DNA of 37,459 nt from Planctomycetota bacterium (GTDB lineage Bacteria; Planctomycetota; UBA1135; GCA-002686595). The notes under the pieces are model-generated. The model made no database searches, was not told the origin of the DNA, and saw nothing but the letters and a program-made list of their open reading frames with translations. The position numbers were made by a program, and so were the translations under genes. The first letter of the stretch is position 1; each line of letters begins with the position of its first letter. Of this stretch, positions 6,954 through 14,883 are shown in pieces. The stretch lies in NCBI GenBank assembly GCA_020638855.1, contig JACKHT010000019.1, positions 1-37,459 of the forward strand, given 5' to 3'.

Positions 6954-9900
6954 TTACCAAATCTGCTCGGTGCGCAGCAGGCAGGCCCCCAGCTGGTCCT
7001 CGACCACGCCGCTGACGAGCAGGGTTTCGTCCGAGCGCAACCGGTCCCCGGTCCGGCGATAGACATCGGGGAAGAGGATGGCTTCGGCCAGCCCGCTTTC
7101 GTCTTCCAGCGTCAGGAAACGCATCCAGGAACCGTCCTTGGTACGCACCCGGCGGCTGGCGGCGAGCCAGGCGCGCAAAGTGATGCGCGCGCCCACCAAG
7201 CGCGGTACGTCGGCACAGGCCCGCGGGGGCATCGGCGCGCGTCGATCCGCTGGGCTGCGCACGGCCGCTTGCATGCGCGCCTCGCCCGGACAAACGAACA
7301 GCCGCGTGGGGTGCGCCACCAAGCTGACCCCGAGCAACTCTTGCTCGTGCACGCCGCGCTCGCGCGGACTCCAATCGGGCAACCCCGGCAGCACTGGCGT
7401 GCGATCGGGTGGCGCAGCAAAGAGCGGGACCTGGGTTCCGGCCGGCAGTCGCGTGGCGTTCAGCCCGAGCCCCTGTCCGCCCCAGCCCGCCGAGGGGCTT
7501 TGGAACAACGGGTCGGTGCCCGCTTGGCAAGCCCCCAGTTGTCCCGCATCCAAACGCGCTTCGCGTGGTGCGCGCGTAGGGGCACGGCGCAAAAGGTGCA
7601 AACGCCACAACAACTCGGGTCGCGTGCGGTCGAACGCATCCAAGGCGCCGCAGCGGATCAAATGCCGCGCTTCGTCGCTTTGGGACCCCGAGCGTTCGAG
7701 GAAGTCGGGCAGCGAGAGGAAGGGTTGGACCGCGCGTTGTTCGAGGATCTGGTCGAGCGTGCGTTCGGAAAGGCCGTACACCTGGTTCAAACCTAGCCGT
7801 AGGGCGACCCGGCCATCGGGCGCGCGTTGCACGCAGAACTCGCGCCCACTGCGATTGATGTCGGGCCCCAGGATCGGGGCGCCCAGCCGCCGGACCTCTT
7901 CCACGTACACGCGCGTGGCGTAGTAGCCCGTATCGCTGTTGAGGAAGGCCGCCAGGAATTCGACCGGATGGTGGGTCTTGAGCCAAGCGGCGCGGTACGC
8001 GATGCGTCCGTAGGTCACCGCATGGGCCTTGCAGAAGGCGAACGAAGCGAAGCCTTCGATGCGTTGCCAGATGTGGTCGGCCTCAGCGGGGCTCAATCCG
8101 TTGTCAAGACAGCCCTGGGTGAAGCTGGCGTGCAGCCCGGGCAGCTCGTCCATGCGCCGTTTCTGCAGCGCCCGTCGCAAACCATCGGCGGTGGCCAAAT
8201 CCATGCCCGCAGCGGTGGCCGCCACCTGCATCACATCCTCTTGGTACAGCATCACGCCGTAGGTCTCGCGCAGGACGTCGGTCAGGCATGGGTGGGGAGG
8301 CGTGGGGTCTTCGAGCTGGCGAAAGCGACGCACGTAGGCTTCTTTCATGCCCGCTTGGGCCGGTCCTGGGCGGATCAGCGCGACCGCTTGGATCACGTCA
8401 TCCATGGTGCAGGCGCCGGTTTGCTGCAAGAGGTGGCGCATGCCGGGTGATTCGATTTGGAAGCAACCCAGCGTGCGCCCGTGGCGCAGGGCTTCGGCGG
8501 TGGGGCCGTCGTCCTCGGCCAGGGTTTCCAAATCGACGGTGACGCCCCGTTGCTCGAGCAATTCGAGCGCGTCGTGCAGGGTGGTCAGGGCTCGATTGCC
8601 GAGCAGGTCCATTTTGACGAGCCCTAGGGCTTCGACCCCGTCCTTATCCAACTGGGTGACCACGGGTCCCTTGGCCGAGGGGCAGCAGGGCAGGTAGTCG
8701 GTGATCGCCTGCGGCGCGACGACCACGCCACCCGGGTGCAAACCAAAATGGCGCGGGGTGTCCAAGAGTGCGGCCGCATCCTCGAGCGCCGCCGCGAAAC
8801 GCGGATCGTCGAAGGGGAAGTCGCGGGTTTCGGGCAGGCTGCGCAGGGCCTGCGCCAAAGGATTGGCCGCCAGCGGGTCGTGCGAATGCGGGCCATGCGA
8901 GGCCACCGGGTCGTGATCGGCTGGGGCTTCGAGGGTGTTTTCTTGGAGGGCCTCGTCGATCCGGTCCGCTGTCGCTTCGGAACCCGCCGTGCCGTCGAAG
9001 TTGCCCGCTTCGCCGCCGCCGAACATCGGGATGCGGCGCGACCAACGTTCGAACTCTGCGGGTGGGATGCCATGCACCAGCGCGGCCTCGCGGAAGGCCG
9101 AGCGCGCACCAAAACGCCCCAGGGTGCTGATCATCGCTGTGCGCTGCGCGCCGAACAGGGTGAACACGTGTTCGAGCACCTCATCGCGGCGTCGCCAGCA
9201 GAAATCCAAGTCCACGTCGGGGCGGTCCTTGCGCGCCGGATTCAAAAAGCGCTCGAAGGGCAACCGATAGCGGAACGGATCCGCATCGGTCAGGCGCAGG
9301 CAGTAGGCGACCAGGCTGTCGGCGGCCGAACCACGCCCCACGTGCGGGATGCCCTGTTCGCGCGCGAACTCGGCAATGCCATGCACCAAAAGGAAGTACG
9401 GGGCAAAACCCAGGTTCTGCAGGGTCGACAGTTCGTACTGCAAGCGCTGCAGCACCTCGGGACCCATCGGCCGATAGCGTTGGCGCGCGCCGTCGAAGGC
9501 CAATTGGCAAAGCCGCGAGTAGGGCGTTTCGCCGGCCTCGAGTTCGATGTTGGGGAAGACCACGCCGCCCAGGGGCGGCACGTAGTTGCAGCTGGCGGCC
9601 ACGTCGAGCGTGCGCGCCAGGAATGGGTGGTTCGATGCACCGGTACTCGAATCCACGGGCCAGGCGCCGGGCACATCGGGGAGGTCGGCGTAGTGCCCCA
9701 ACAGCTCGGTGGGCGAAGGCAAGTGCGCCGGTTCGCGGGCGAGCCAAGCCGCGGGCAAATCGGCCAGCAACGCGTTGTGCTTGACCGCGATTTGCAAACG
9801 GTGCACGGCCCGGTCCCGGACTCGCGGATAGTACGCATCGGGCACCGCCAACACCGCAGCGCCGGTGGCTTGCGCGGCTTCGATCAGGTCCTGGGCACGG

Positions 9901-10454
9901 GCCAGGCGCAGCGGGTCGGGGGTTTTGTTCGGATCGAGTGCGCGTAGCGTCTCGTCCGCTTGGGTGCGGTCGCCCGCGAGGCAGGCAGGGGAGAGCGCCG
10001 CGAGCACTTGGCGTGGGGGTACGCGCCCGAACAGCTTGAGCAACCATTCGGGATGGTCGACCAAGAACACGAGCCCCGCCTGCCAGCGCACGAGCGCGTG
10101 CACGAGGTCGAAGGGTTGCTCGGCTTCGGGCGTGCCATGTTGCGTGCCGGGGTCGTACCCGATGCGTCGCGCGCTGATCAACTTGCACAGGTTGCGGTAG
10201 CCTTCTTCGGTTTGCACCAGCGCCACCACACGCCCGGGATGGCGCGGCGCATCGTCGAATTCGGCGCCCAGGATGGGGCGTACCGACGAGCTGCGCGCGG
10301 CCTGTAGGAACTCAACCATGCCCCCCAAGCTGTGCACGTCGCACAGGGCCATGGCGGGCAACTCCCACGTCGCAGCGCGCTCCAACCAACCCTGGGGGGA
10401 GCCCACGCCGGTCAAGAGCGAGTGGTGGCTGTGGATGCGGAGGGGAGCGTACAT
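6954..10454 (-). CDS. dnaE2: DnaE-family DNA polymerase III alpha subunit, DnaE2-like
   Basis: This is a C-family polymerase of 1166 aa. The N-terminal PHP domain (HSHHS at 8-12, GAEFD near 63) is followed by the palm with HVGRGSAADS (371-380). The catalytic acidic residues are D413 and D415 in RPDVDLDF and D616 in VKMDLLGNRALT. Fingers motifs such as RPGPAQAGM and FCKAHAVTYGRIAYRAAWLKTHHP follow. An OB-fold near the C-terminus (LVGARITLRAWL to the end) closes the chain. Ending at the OB-fold and the overall pattern favour error-prone DnaE2 over replicative DnaE1. About 60 residues around 475-545 are a Gly/His/Asp-rich insertion. The ATG at 10454 begins the conserved PHP strand; the frame stays open far upstream, but only as antisense to the next gene. 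No imuA or imuB is adjacent. Confidence 0.9.
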   Translation of the reverse strand: MYAPLRIHSHHSLLTGVGSPQGWLERAATWELPAMALCDVHSLGGMVEFLQAARSSSVRPILGAEFDDAPRHPGRVVALVQTEEGYRNLCKLISARRIGYDPGTQHGTPEAEQPFDLVHALVRWQAGLVFLVDHPEWLLKLFGRVPPRQVLAALSPACLAGDRTQADETLRALDPNKTPDPLRLARAQDLIEAAQATGAAVLAVPDAYYPRVRDRAVHRLQIAVKHNALLADLPAAWLAREPAHLPSPTELLGHYADLPDVPGAWPVDSSTGASNHPFLARTLDVAASCNYVPPLGGVVFPNIELEAGETPYSRLCQLAFDGARQRYRPMGPEVLQRLQYELSTLQNLGFAPYFLLVHGIAEFAREQGIPHVGRGSAADSLVAYCLRLTDADPFRYRLPFERFLNPARKDRPDVDLDFCWRRRDEVLEHVFTLFGAQRTAMISTLGRFGARSAFREAALVHGIPPAEFERWSRRIPMFGGGEAGNFDGTAGSEATADRIDEALQENTLEAPADHDPVASHGPHSHDPLAANPLAQALRSLPETRDFPFDDPRFAAALEDAAALLDTPRHFGLHPGGVVVAPQAITDYLPCCPSAKGPVVTQLDKDGVEALGLVKMDLLGNRALTTLHDALELLEQRGVTVDLETLAEDDGPTAEALRHGRTLGCFQIESPGMRHLLQQTGACTMDDVIQAVALIRPGPAQAGMKEAYVRRFRQLEDPTPPHPCLTDVLRETYGVMLYQEDVMQVAATAAGMDLATADGLRRALQKRRMDELPGLHASFTQGCLDNGLSPAEADHIWQRIEGFASFAFCKAHAVTYGRIAYRAAWLKTHHPVEFLAAFLNSDTGYYATRVYVEEVRRLGAPILGPDINRSGREFCVQRAPDGRVALRLGLNQVYGLSERTLDQILEQRAVQPFLSLPDFLERSGSQSDEARHLIRCGALDAFDRTRPELLWRLHLLRRAPTRAPREARLDAGQLGACQAGTDPLFQSPSAGWGGQGLGLNATRLPAGTQVPLFAAPPDRTPVLPGLPDWSPRERGVHEQELLGVSLVAHPTRLFVCPGEARMQAAVRSPADRRAPMPPRACADVPRLVGARITLRAWLAASRRVRTKDGSWMRFLTLEDESGLAEAILFPDVYRRTGDRLRSDETLLVSGVVEDQLGACLLRTEQIW

Positions 10455-10473
10455 GGCGGCGTGCGGGGGGTGG

Positions 10474-10503
10474 ACCCTAACAGGTACCAAACAAAACTGT
10501 CTA
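10474..10503 (-). promoter_or_regulatory. Candidate promoter of the dnaE2-like gene
   Basis: On the minus strand TAGACA (10503-10498, five of six to TTGACA) is followed after 18 nt by TAGGGT (10479-10474). The latter ends 19 nt before the ATG. No LexA-type operator was recognised. The rest of the 10455-10697 gap holds a small hairpin (cgttgc/gcaacg, 10556-10570) and the TAGCAT hexamer of the divergent gene. Confidence 0.4.
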
Positions 10504-10697
10504 GGGCCTACCCACGGCGCGGGGCTGGGTTCGAGCCGGTTGCTAGGCACTATCTCGTTGCTCTGCAACGGGTTGTGTCGCCCGATCGCGGGCATGGATC
10601 CGGGCTGACGCCGCAAGGGAGCCCTGGGGATCGCATTGGGGCGGATCGACTCGACCGAAACCCGTGACCCTGTGCTGGGGTAGCATAGGCGGGTTCG

Positions 10698-12515
10698 ATG
10701 AAGACGCTGCTCGTTCGTTTGCTGCGCCCGATCCAAGGGGTGCGACCGGAGGGACCTTGCCTGGTGGCTTGGGCCCTGTTCCTGGTGTTGCTTCAGGGGC
10801 TGGGTGGGAGCGTGCGCAGCGACTGGATCGACTTGGTGGCCTTGGGCCTGCTCGCCCTGGCGGTGTTCGCCACCTGGCAAGCGCACCTGCACGTGCCCAT
10901 GGGATGGGTGCAGTGGATCGAGCGGGGTTTGGTTCAGGGTTGGAATCGCCTGATGCGTTCGCGGCCGCACCTGGGGCTCGACTTCCGGCATACGCCGCCC
11001 ATCCCGCGCGGGATTCCGCGGCCCTATTGGCTGGGTCCGATCTTGGCCGGAGCGTTGGCGGGTGCCGCGCTGGGGGGCGGTGATCGTTGGTTGGGTTCGT
11101 TGCGTTACTGGAGCACTTCCAGCGCGTACCTGCCGTATCTGCTCGTGGTGGCCGTGTTGTGGGGCTTGGCTTTGGCCTTGGGCCTGCGTGGTTTGACCTC
11201 GGTGTTCTTGCAGCTGCGCGAGTGGTTCTTGCATCGCCGGCAAGAGGGTCGTGCATCGACTCGCGAGCTGGAGGTGCGCGCGTACATGTTCCTCGGGGCC
11301 GACCTCGTGCTGTGCATGGTCTTCCTGCCGGTGGAGTGGGCCCTGGGGCTGCTCGCCTTGGCGGGGGCGGTGTGCTTTGTTATGTGGGCTTGGCCCCAAC
11401 CCGAGCCCCAAGTGGTGCTTTGGCGTCATCCCAGCGGGGCGGCGCGCAGTTTCAGCATGCGTACGTACTATCTGTTGTACGCGGGATCGCCCTATGCGAT
11501 GGCGTGGGCCCTGGTCTGGATCCTGCGGGGTTCGCTCTTTGGGCATCCTCCGCGCGTGCCGCAGGCCGATTCGATGTTGCTGTCGGAGGTTTTGGCCATT
11601 CCGTGCGCCTGGGGTTGTGCGGTGGCCTACGGTGCCGTTGCCGTGCGGCAGGTCTTGCACTTGCGTTGGCAGATGCGTTTCCATCCTGCACGGACGCACC
11701 GCCCGACCGTGCACGTGAGCGGCCCCTTGACCGAGCCCGAGCGCAACTTGCTGCGCCGCCGCTTGGCGCGTCAGGGGCTCCTGGTGGCCCATGGACCCAG
11801 CGCCAGGCCCGAACACATCGCCGTGCGCCTCAAAACGGCGGTTCCGGACCTTGCCCAGGCCCAACCCACCTGGCCCCTCGCGATCACCCTTGACCAACTA
11901 CTCGCCGGCGAGCGTCGGGTGGTGCTGATGCGGCGTTGGCAGCAGCAGTGCCGACGGATCCTGCTGCGGGGCTTGCGCAACCTGTTCAAAGCTGCGGCCG
12001 CGCGCGAGTTCCTGCGCGGCGAGGGGTATTGGCTGGGGTTCCAGCACGTTTTGGTGCGCGGCCTGATCCGCGATCAGAGCGAGGTGGAGGAGGTCAACGA
12101 CCCGCTGTTGGTCGAGGATTCGATCATCGGCAAGCCCTACCATTTGCTCTTTCCGGCGGTGGTGCGGCATTACTACCACGGCCTGGCCCGCGATTTGGAG
12201 ATCGATTTGATCTACGTGGCCGACGGCGTGCGCTTTCCCGGTCTGCGCGGAGTCTTCCATACCTTGTTCGAGATCCACGACATCTTCGGTGGCAGCGAAC
12301 GCATCCAGGAGCGGCACTTCGCCGGCTTGCACAACGTGCGCGTCGTGATCCAGGACGTGGAGCGCTCGGGCTCGGTGCTGCCCAAGTCCTTCCGCGAGCC
12401 CGACTACGCCGAGGTGGGCCGCGCGCGCATCCTGTTCATCTGCCCCAACCACGGCTCCTCCAAGGATCCGGTGAGTCTGCCCACTTCGGGGGGCCGGGTG
12501 CCGGTTTTGCACTAG
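10698..12515 (+). CDS. Polytopic membrane protein of unknown function
   Basis: I do not recognise this 605-aa protein. The N-terminal half has about eight hydrophobic segments (roughly 21-38, 44-60, 111-127, 144-163, 196-212, 214-232, 257-278, 296-318), with Arg-rich loops such as RLMRSRPHLG that suggest cytoplasmic faces. Residues 330-605 form a soluble, Arg-rich domain containing LIYVADGVRFPGLRGVFHTLF and EIHDIFGGSERIQERHF, with no motif I can assign. A -10-like TAGCAT (10681-10686) ends 11 nt before the ATG, so the mRNA leader would be very short. The gene is divergent from the DnaE2-like gene and tail-to-tail with the copper ATPase, sharing the palindrome CTAG at both stops. It is antisense to the copper operon, so a role in copper is not implied. 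Confidence 0.85.
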   Translation: MKTLLVRLLRPIQGVRPEGPCLVAWALFLVLLQGLGGSVRSDWIDLVALGLLALAVFATWQAHLHVPMGWVQWIERGLVQGWNRLMRSRPHLGLDFRHTPPIPRGIPRPYWLGPILAGALAGAALGGGDRWLGSLRYWSTSSAYLPYLLVVAVLWGLALALGLRGLTSVFLQLREWFLHRRQEGRASTRELEVRAYMFLGADLVLCMVFLPVEWALGLLALAGAVCFVMWAWPQPEPQVVLWRHPSGAARSFSMRTYYLLYAGSPYAMAWALVWILRGSLFGHPPRVPQADSMLLSEVLAIPCAWGCAVAYGAVAVRQVLHLRWQMRFHPARTHRPTVHVSGPLTEPERNLLRRRLARQGLLVAHGPSARPEHIAVRLKTAVPDLAQAQPTWPLAITLDQLLAGERRVVLMRRWQQQCRRILLRGLRNLFKAAAAREFLRGEGYWLGFQHVLVRGLIRDQSEVEEVNDPLLVEDSIIGKPYHLLFPAVVRHYYHGLARDLEIDLIYVADGVRFPGLRGVFHTLFEIHDIFGGSERIQERHFAGLHNVRVVIQDVERSGSVLPKSFREPDYAEVGRARILFICPNHGSSKDPVSLPTSGGRVPVLH

Positions 12516-14881
12516 GCCCGATGCTGAATAGGCCTGTGCTTGGGGGTGCTGCGCAGCCGCAGGGCGTTGGCAATCACCGAAACCGAACTGAGGCTCATGG
12601 CCGCCGCCGCAAACATGGGGTTCAACAGCCATCCGGTGAAGGGGTACAAAACCCCGGCCGCTAGGGGCACCCCGGCGGCGTTGTAGGCGAAGGCAAACAC
12701 CAGGTTTTGGCGGATGTTGCGCATGGTCTCTTCGCTCAGGATTCTGGCCTTGCCAATCGCCTCGAGGTTGCCGCCCACCAAGGTGAGGTCCGCGCTTTCG
12801 ATGGCCACGTCGGTACCGGTCCCCACGGCAATGCCCACGTCGGCCTTGGCCAGCGCCGGAGAGTCGTTGATACCATCCCCGGCCATGGCGACCTTGAGTC
12901 CTTCGGATTGGAGGCGATCCACCAGCTGCAGCTTGTCCTCAGGGAGCGCGTCGGCGACCACTTCGTCGAGTCCTAGCTCTTTGGCCACCGCCTTGGCGGT
13001 CCGTTCGTTGTCGCCGGTGAGCATGATCACCCGCAAGCCCAGATCCTTGAGCGCTTGGATTGCCTGTGAGCTTTCCGGTTTGACGGGATCGCGCACGACC
13101 AGTGCGCCCACCAGGGCACCTGCTTGGCCCAGGAACACCACCGTCGCGCCCGCTTCCTGGGCAGCCTGCGCTTCGCTTGCCAGGGCTTCGATGGAAAGGC
13201 CTTCGGCTTCCATGAGCGCACGATTGCCCAAGGCAATTCGTTGCCCGCCCACGGTCCCCGTGATGCCCTTGCCGGTTACGGAACCGAAGTCCTGGGCCTC
13301 CAACACCTCGGCCGAGCGCTCGTCGGCCGCTTCGAGGATGGCTTGGGCCAAGGGGTGTTCGCTGCCCCGTTCCAGGGCGGCCGCCAGGGCCAGGACGTTT
13401 TCTTCCGTCGAGCCTTCGCCGACGACGATCGAATCCAGCTTCGGTTGACCCAGCGTGAGGGTGCCGGTTTTGTCGACCACCAAAACGTCCACCTCGCGCA
13501 GGGTTTGGATGGCCTCTGCATTCTTGAAGAGCACTCCCTCCTGGGCACCCCGGCCGGTGGCCACCATGATCGACATGGGAGTCGCCAAACCCAACGCACA
13601 GGGGCAAGCGATGATCAGCACCGAGACCAAGGCGAGCGCCGCATACACGAGCCGCGGTTCGGGGCCCCATAGGAGCCACGCGATCATGGCCAACACCCCG
13701 ATGGCCAGCACCGACGGAACGAACCAAGCCGATACCCGGTCGGCCAGATTTTGGATCGGTGCGCGGCTCCGCTGTGCTTGCGAGACCATTTCGACGATCC
13801 GCGCCAGTAGGGTTTCGGAGCCCACCTGGGTCGCTTCCACTAGCAGAGTGCCGGTTCCATTCACCGTGCCGGATGCGACCTTGGCGCCGGCTTGCTTTTC
13901 GATCGGCATCGACTCGCCGGAAATCATCGACTCGTCGACCGAGCTACGACCTTCCAGGACCTTTCCATCCACCGGGACTTTTTCACCCGGTCGGATGCGG
14001 ATCTGGGCACCCTTGACAATCGACTCGAGGGGCACATCCCGCTCCTGACCGTCCTCCACCAACCGGGCGGTCTTGGGCGCCAAGTCGAGCAGGGCTCGGA
14101 TCGCACCGCCGGCGCGGCTGCGAGCCCGCAGCTCCATGACCTGTCCCAGCAGGACCAAGGCGATGATGACCGCTGCCGCTTCGAAGTACAGCGGCGTTCC
14201 TTCCGACTGGTGCTGCAACTCCTCGGGAAAGAACGAGGGAACGAAGAGCGAGACCACGCTGAAGCCATAGGCCACACCCACCCCTAGGGTGATCAGCGCA
14301 AACATGTTGGGGGTGCGGCGCGCCAAGGATTGCACACCCCGTACCAAAAGGGGCCAACCGGCTACGAACACCACGAGGGTCGTCAGCGCGAACTCCAATC
14401 GCCGGGCCAGGAGACTCCCCAACCGCTCTGCGATGGGGTGTCCTGGGAGCAACATGTCTCCCATGGCCAGCACCACGACCGGAAGGGCCAGGCCCACGGC
14501 GGTCCAGAAGCGCCACGTCATCGAGCGCAACTCCGCGTCGTCCCCGTCCGATCCTCCGGATTCCGGCTCCAGCGCCATGCCGCAGATGGGACAGGTACCC
14601 GGACCCGGTTTGCGGATCGACGGGTGCATGGGGCACACGTAGGTTGGATGCTTCGCGCCTGAGGCGGGAGCAGGTTCGGAGCGCGAACCCAAGTAGGCCT
14701 CGGGATGTGCTTCGAATTGGCTCTTGCAGCCACTCGAGCAGAAGTAGTACGTCGTATCGCCCTGGCGCGTTTTTGGTGTGTCTGCTTGGACCTGGACCTG
14801 CATCCCGCAAACGGGGTCCACCTGTAGGTTTTTCTTGACGGGCTCGTTTGCAGGCGATCTCGCTCGGTCCTTTGTTGGCAT
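12512..14881 (-). CDS. copA: P1B-1 type copper/silver-transporting ATPase
   Basis: This inner-membrane ATPase exports Cu(I)/Ag(I) from the cytoplasm (789 aa). In place of N-terminal HMA domains it has a YHS domain (VDPVCGM at 21-27, FCSSGC at 47-52) and a heavy-metal-binding module (YVCPMHP to CPICGM, 81-102). The core has the phosphatase loop SGES (321-324), the transport-site CPC (426-428), the phosphorylated Asp470 in DKTGTLT, the SEHPLA His-Pro motif and GDGINDSPAL. TM7 (FAFAYNAAGVPLAAG) and TM8 (MSLSSVSVIANALRLR) carry the Tyr-Asn and Met-Ser-Ser signature of subgroup 1B-1. The ATG at 14881 lies 2 nt after the cusA stop. The codon before, TTG at 14887, is an alternative. It is the last gene of the operon; its stop overlaps the convergent gene. 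Confidence 0.96.
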   Translation of the reverse strand: MPTKDRARSPANEPVKKNLQVDPVCGMQVQVQADTPKTRQGDTTYYFCSSGCKSQFEAHPEAYLGSRSEPAPASGAKHPTYVCPMHPSIRKPGPGTCPICGMALEPESGGSDGDDAELRSMTWRFWTAVGLALPVVVLAMGDMLLPGHPIAERLGSLLARRLEFALTTLVVFVAGWPLLVRGVQSLARRTPNMFALITLGVGVAYGFSVVSLFVPSFFPEELQHQSEGTPLYFEAAAVIIALVLLGQVMELRARSRAGGAIRALLDLAPKTARLVEDGQERDVPLESIVKGAQIRIRPGEKVPVDGKVLEGRSSVDESMISGESMPIEKQAGAKVASGTVNGTGTLLVEATQVGSETLLARIVEMVSQAQRSRAPIQNLADRVSAWFVPSVLAIGVLAMIAWLLWGPEPRLVYAALALVSVLIIACPCALGLATPMSIMVATGRGAQEGVLFKNAEAIQTLREVDVLVVDKTGTLTLGQPKLDSIVVGEGSTEENVLALAAALERGSEHPLAQAILEAADERSAEVLEAQDFGSVTGKGITGTVGGQRIALGNRALMEAEGLSIEALASEAQAAQEAGATVVFLGQAGALVGALVVRDPVKPESSQAIQALKDLGLRVIMLTGDNERTAKAVAKELGLDEVVADALPEDKLQLVDRLQSEGLKVAMAGDGINDSPALAKADVGIAVGTGTDVAIESADLTLVGGNLEAIGKARILSEETMRNIRQNLVFAFAYNAAGVPLAAGVLYPFTGWLLNPMFAAAAMSLSSVSVIANALRLRSTPKHRPIQHRA

Positions 14882-14883
14882 CT

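Noticed and set aside
10528..10542. Second T-loop-like gggttcgagcc
   Set aside because: No cloverleaf can be folded from the surrounding sequence.
10455..11897. Open upstream extension of the polymerase frame (to 1647 aa)
   Set aside because: It lies antisense to the 605-aa membrane protein gene, is Gln/Arg/Pro-rich and shows no domain. The PHP domain begins at 10454.
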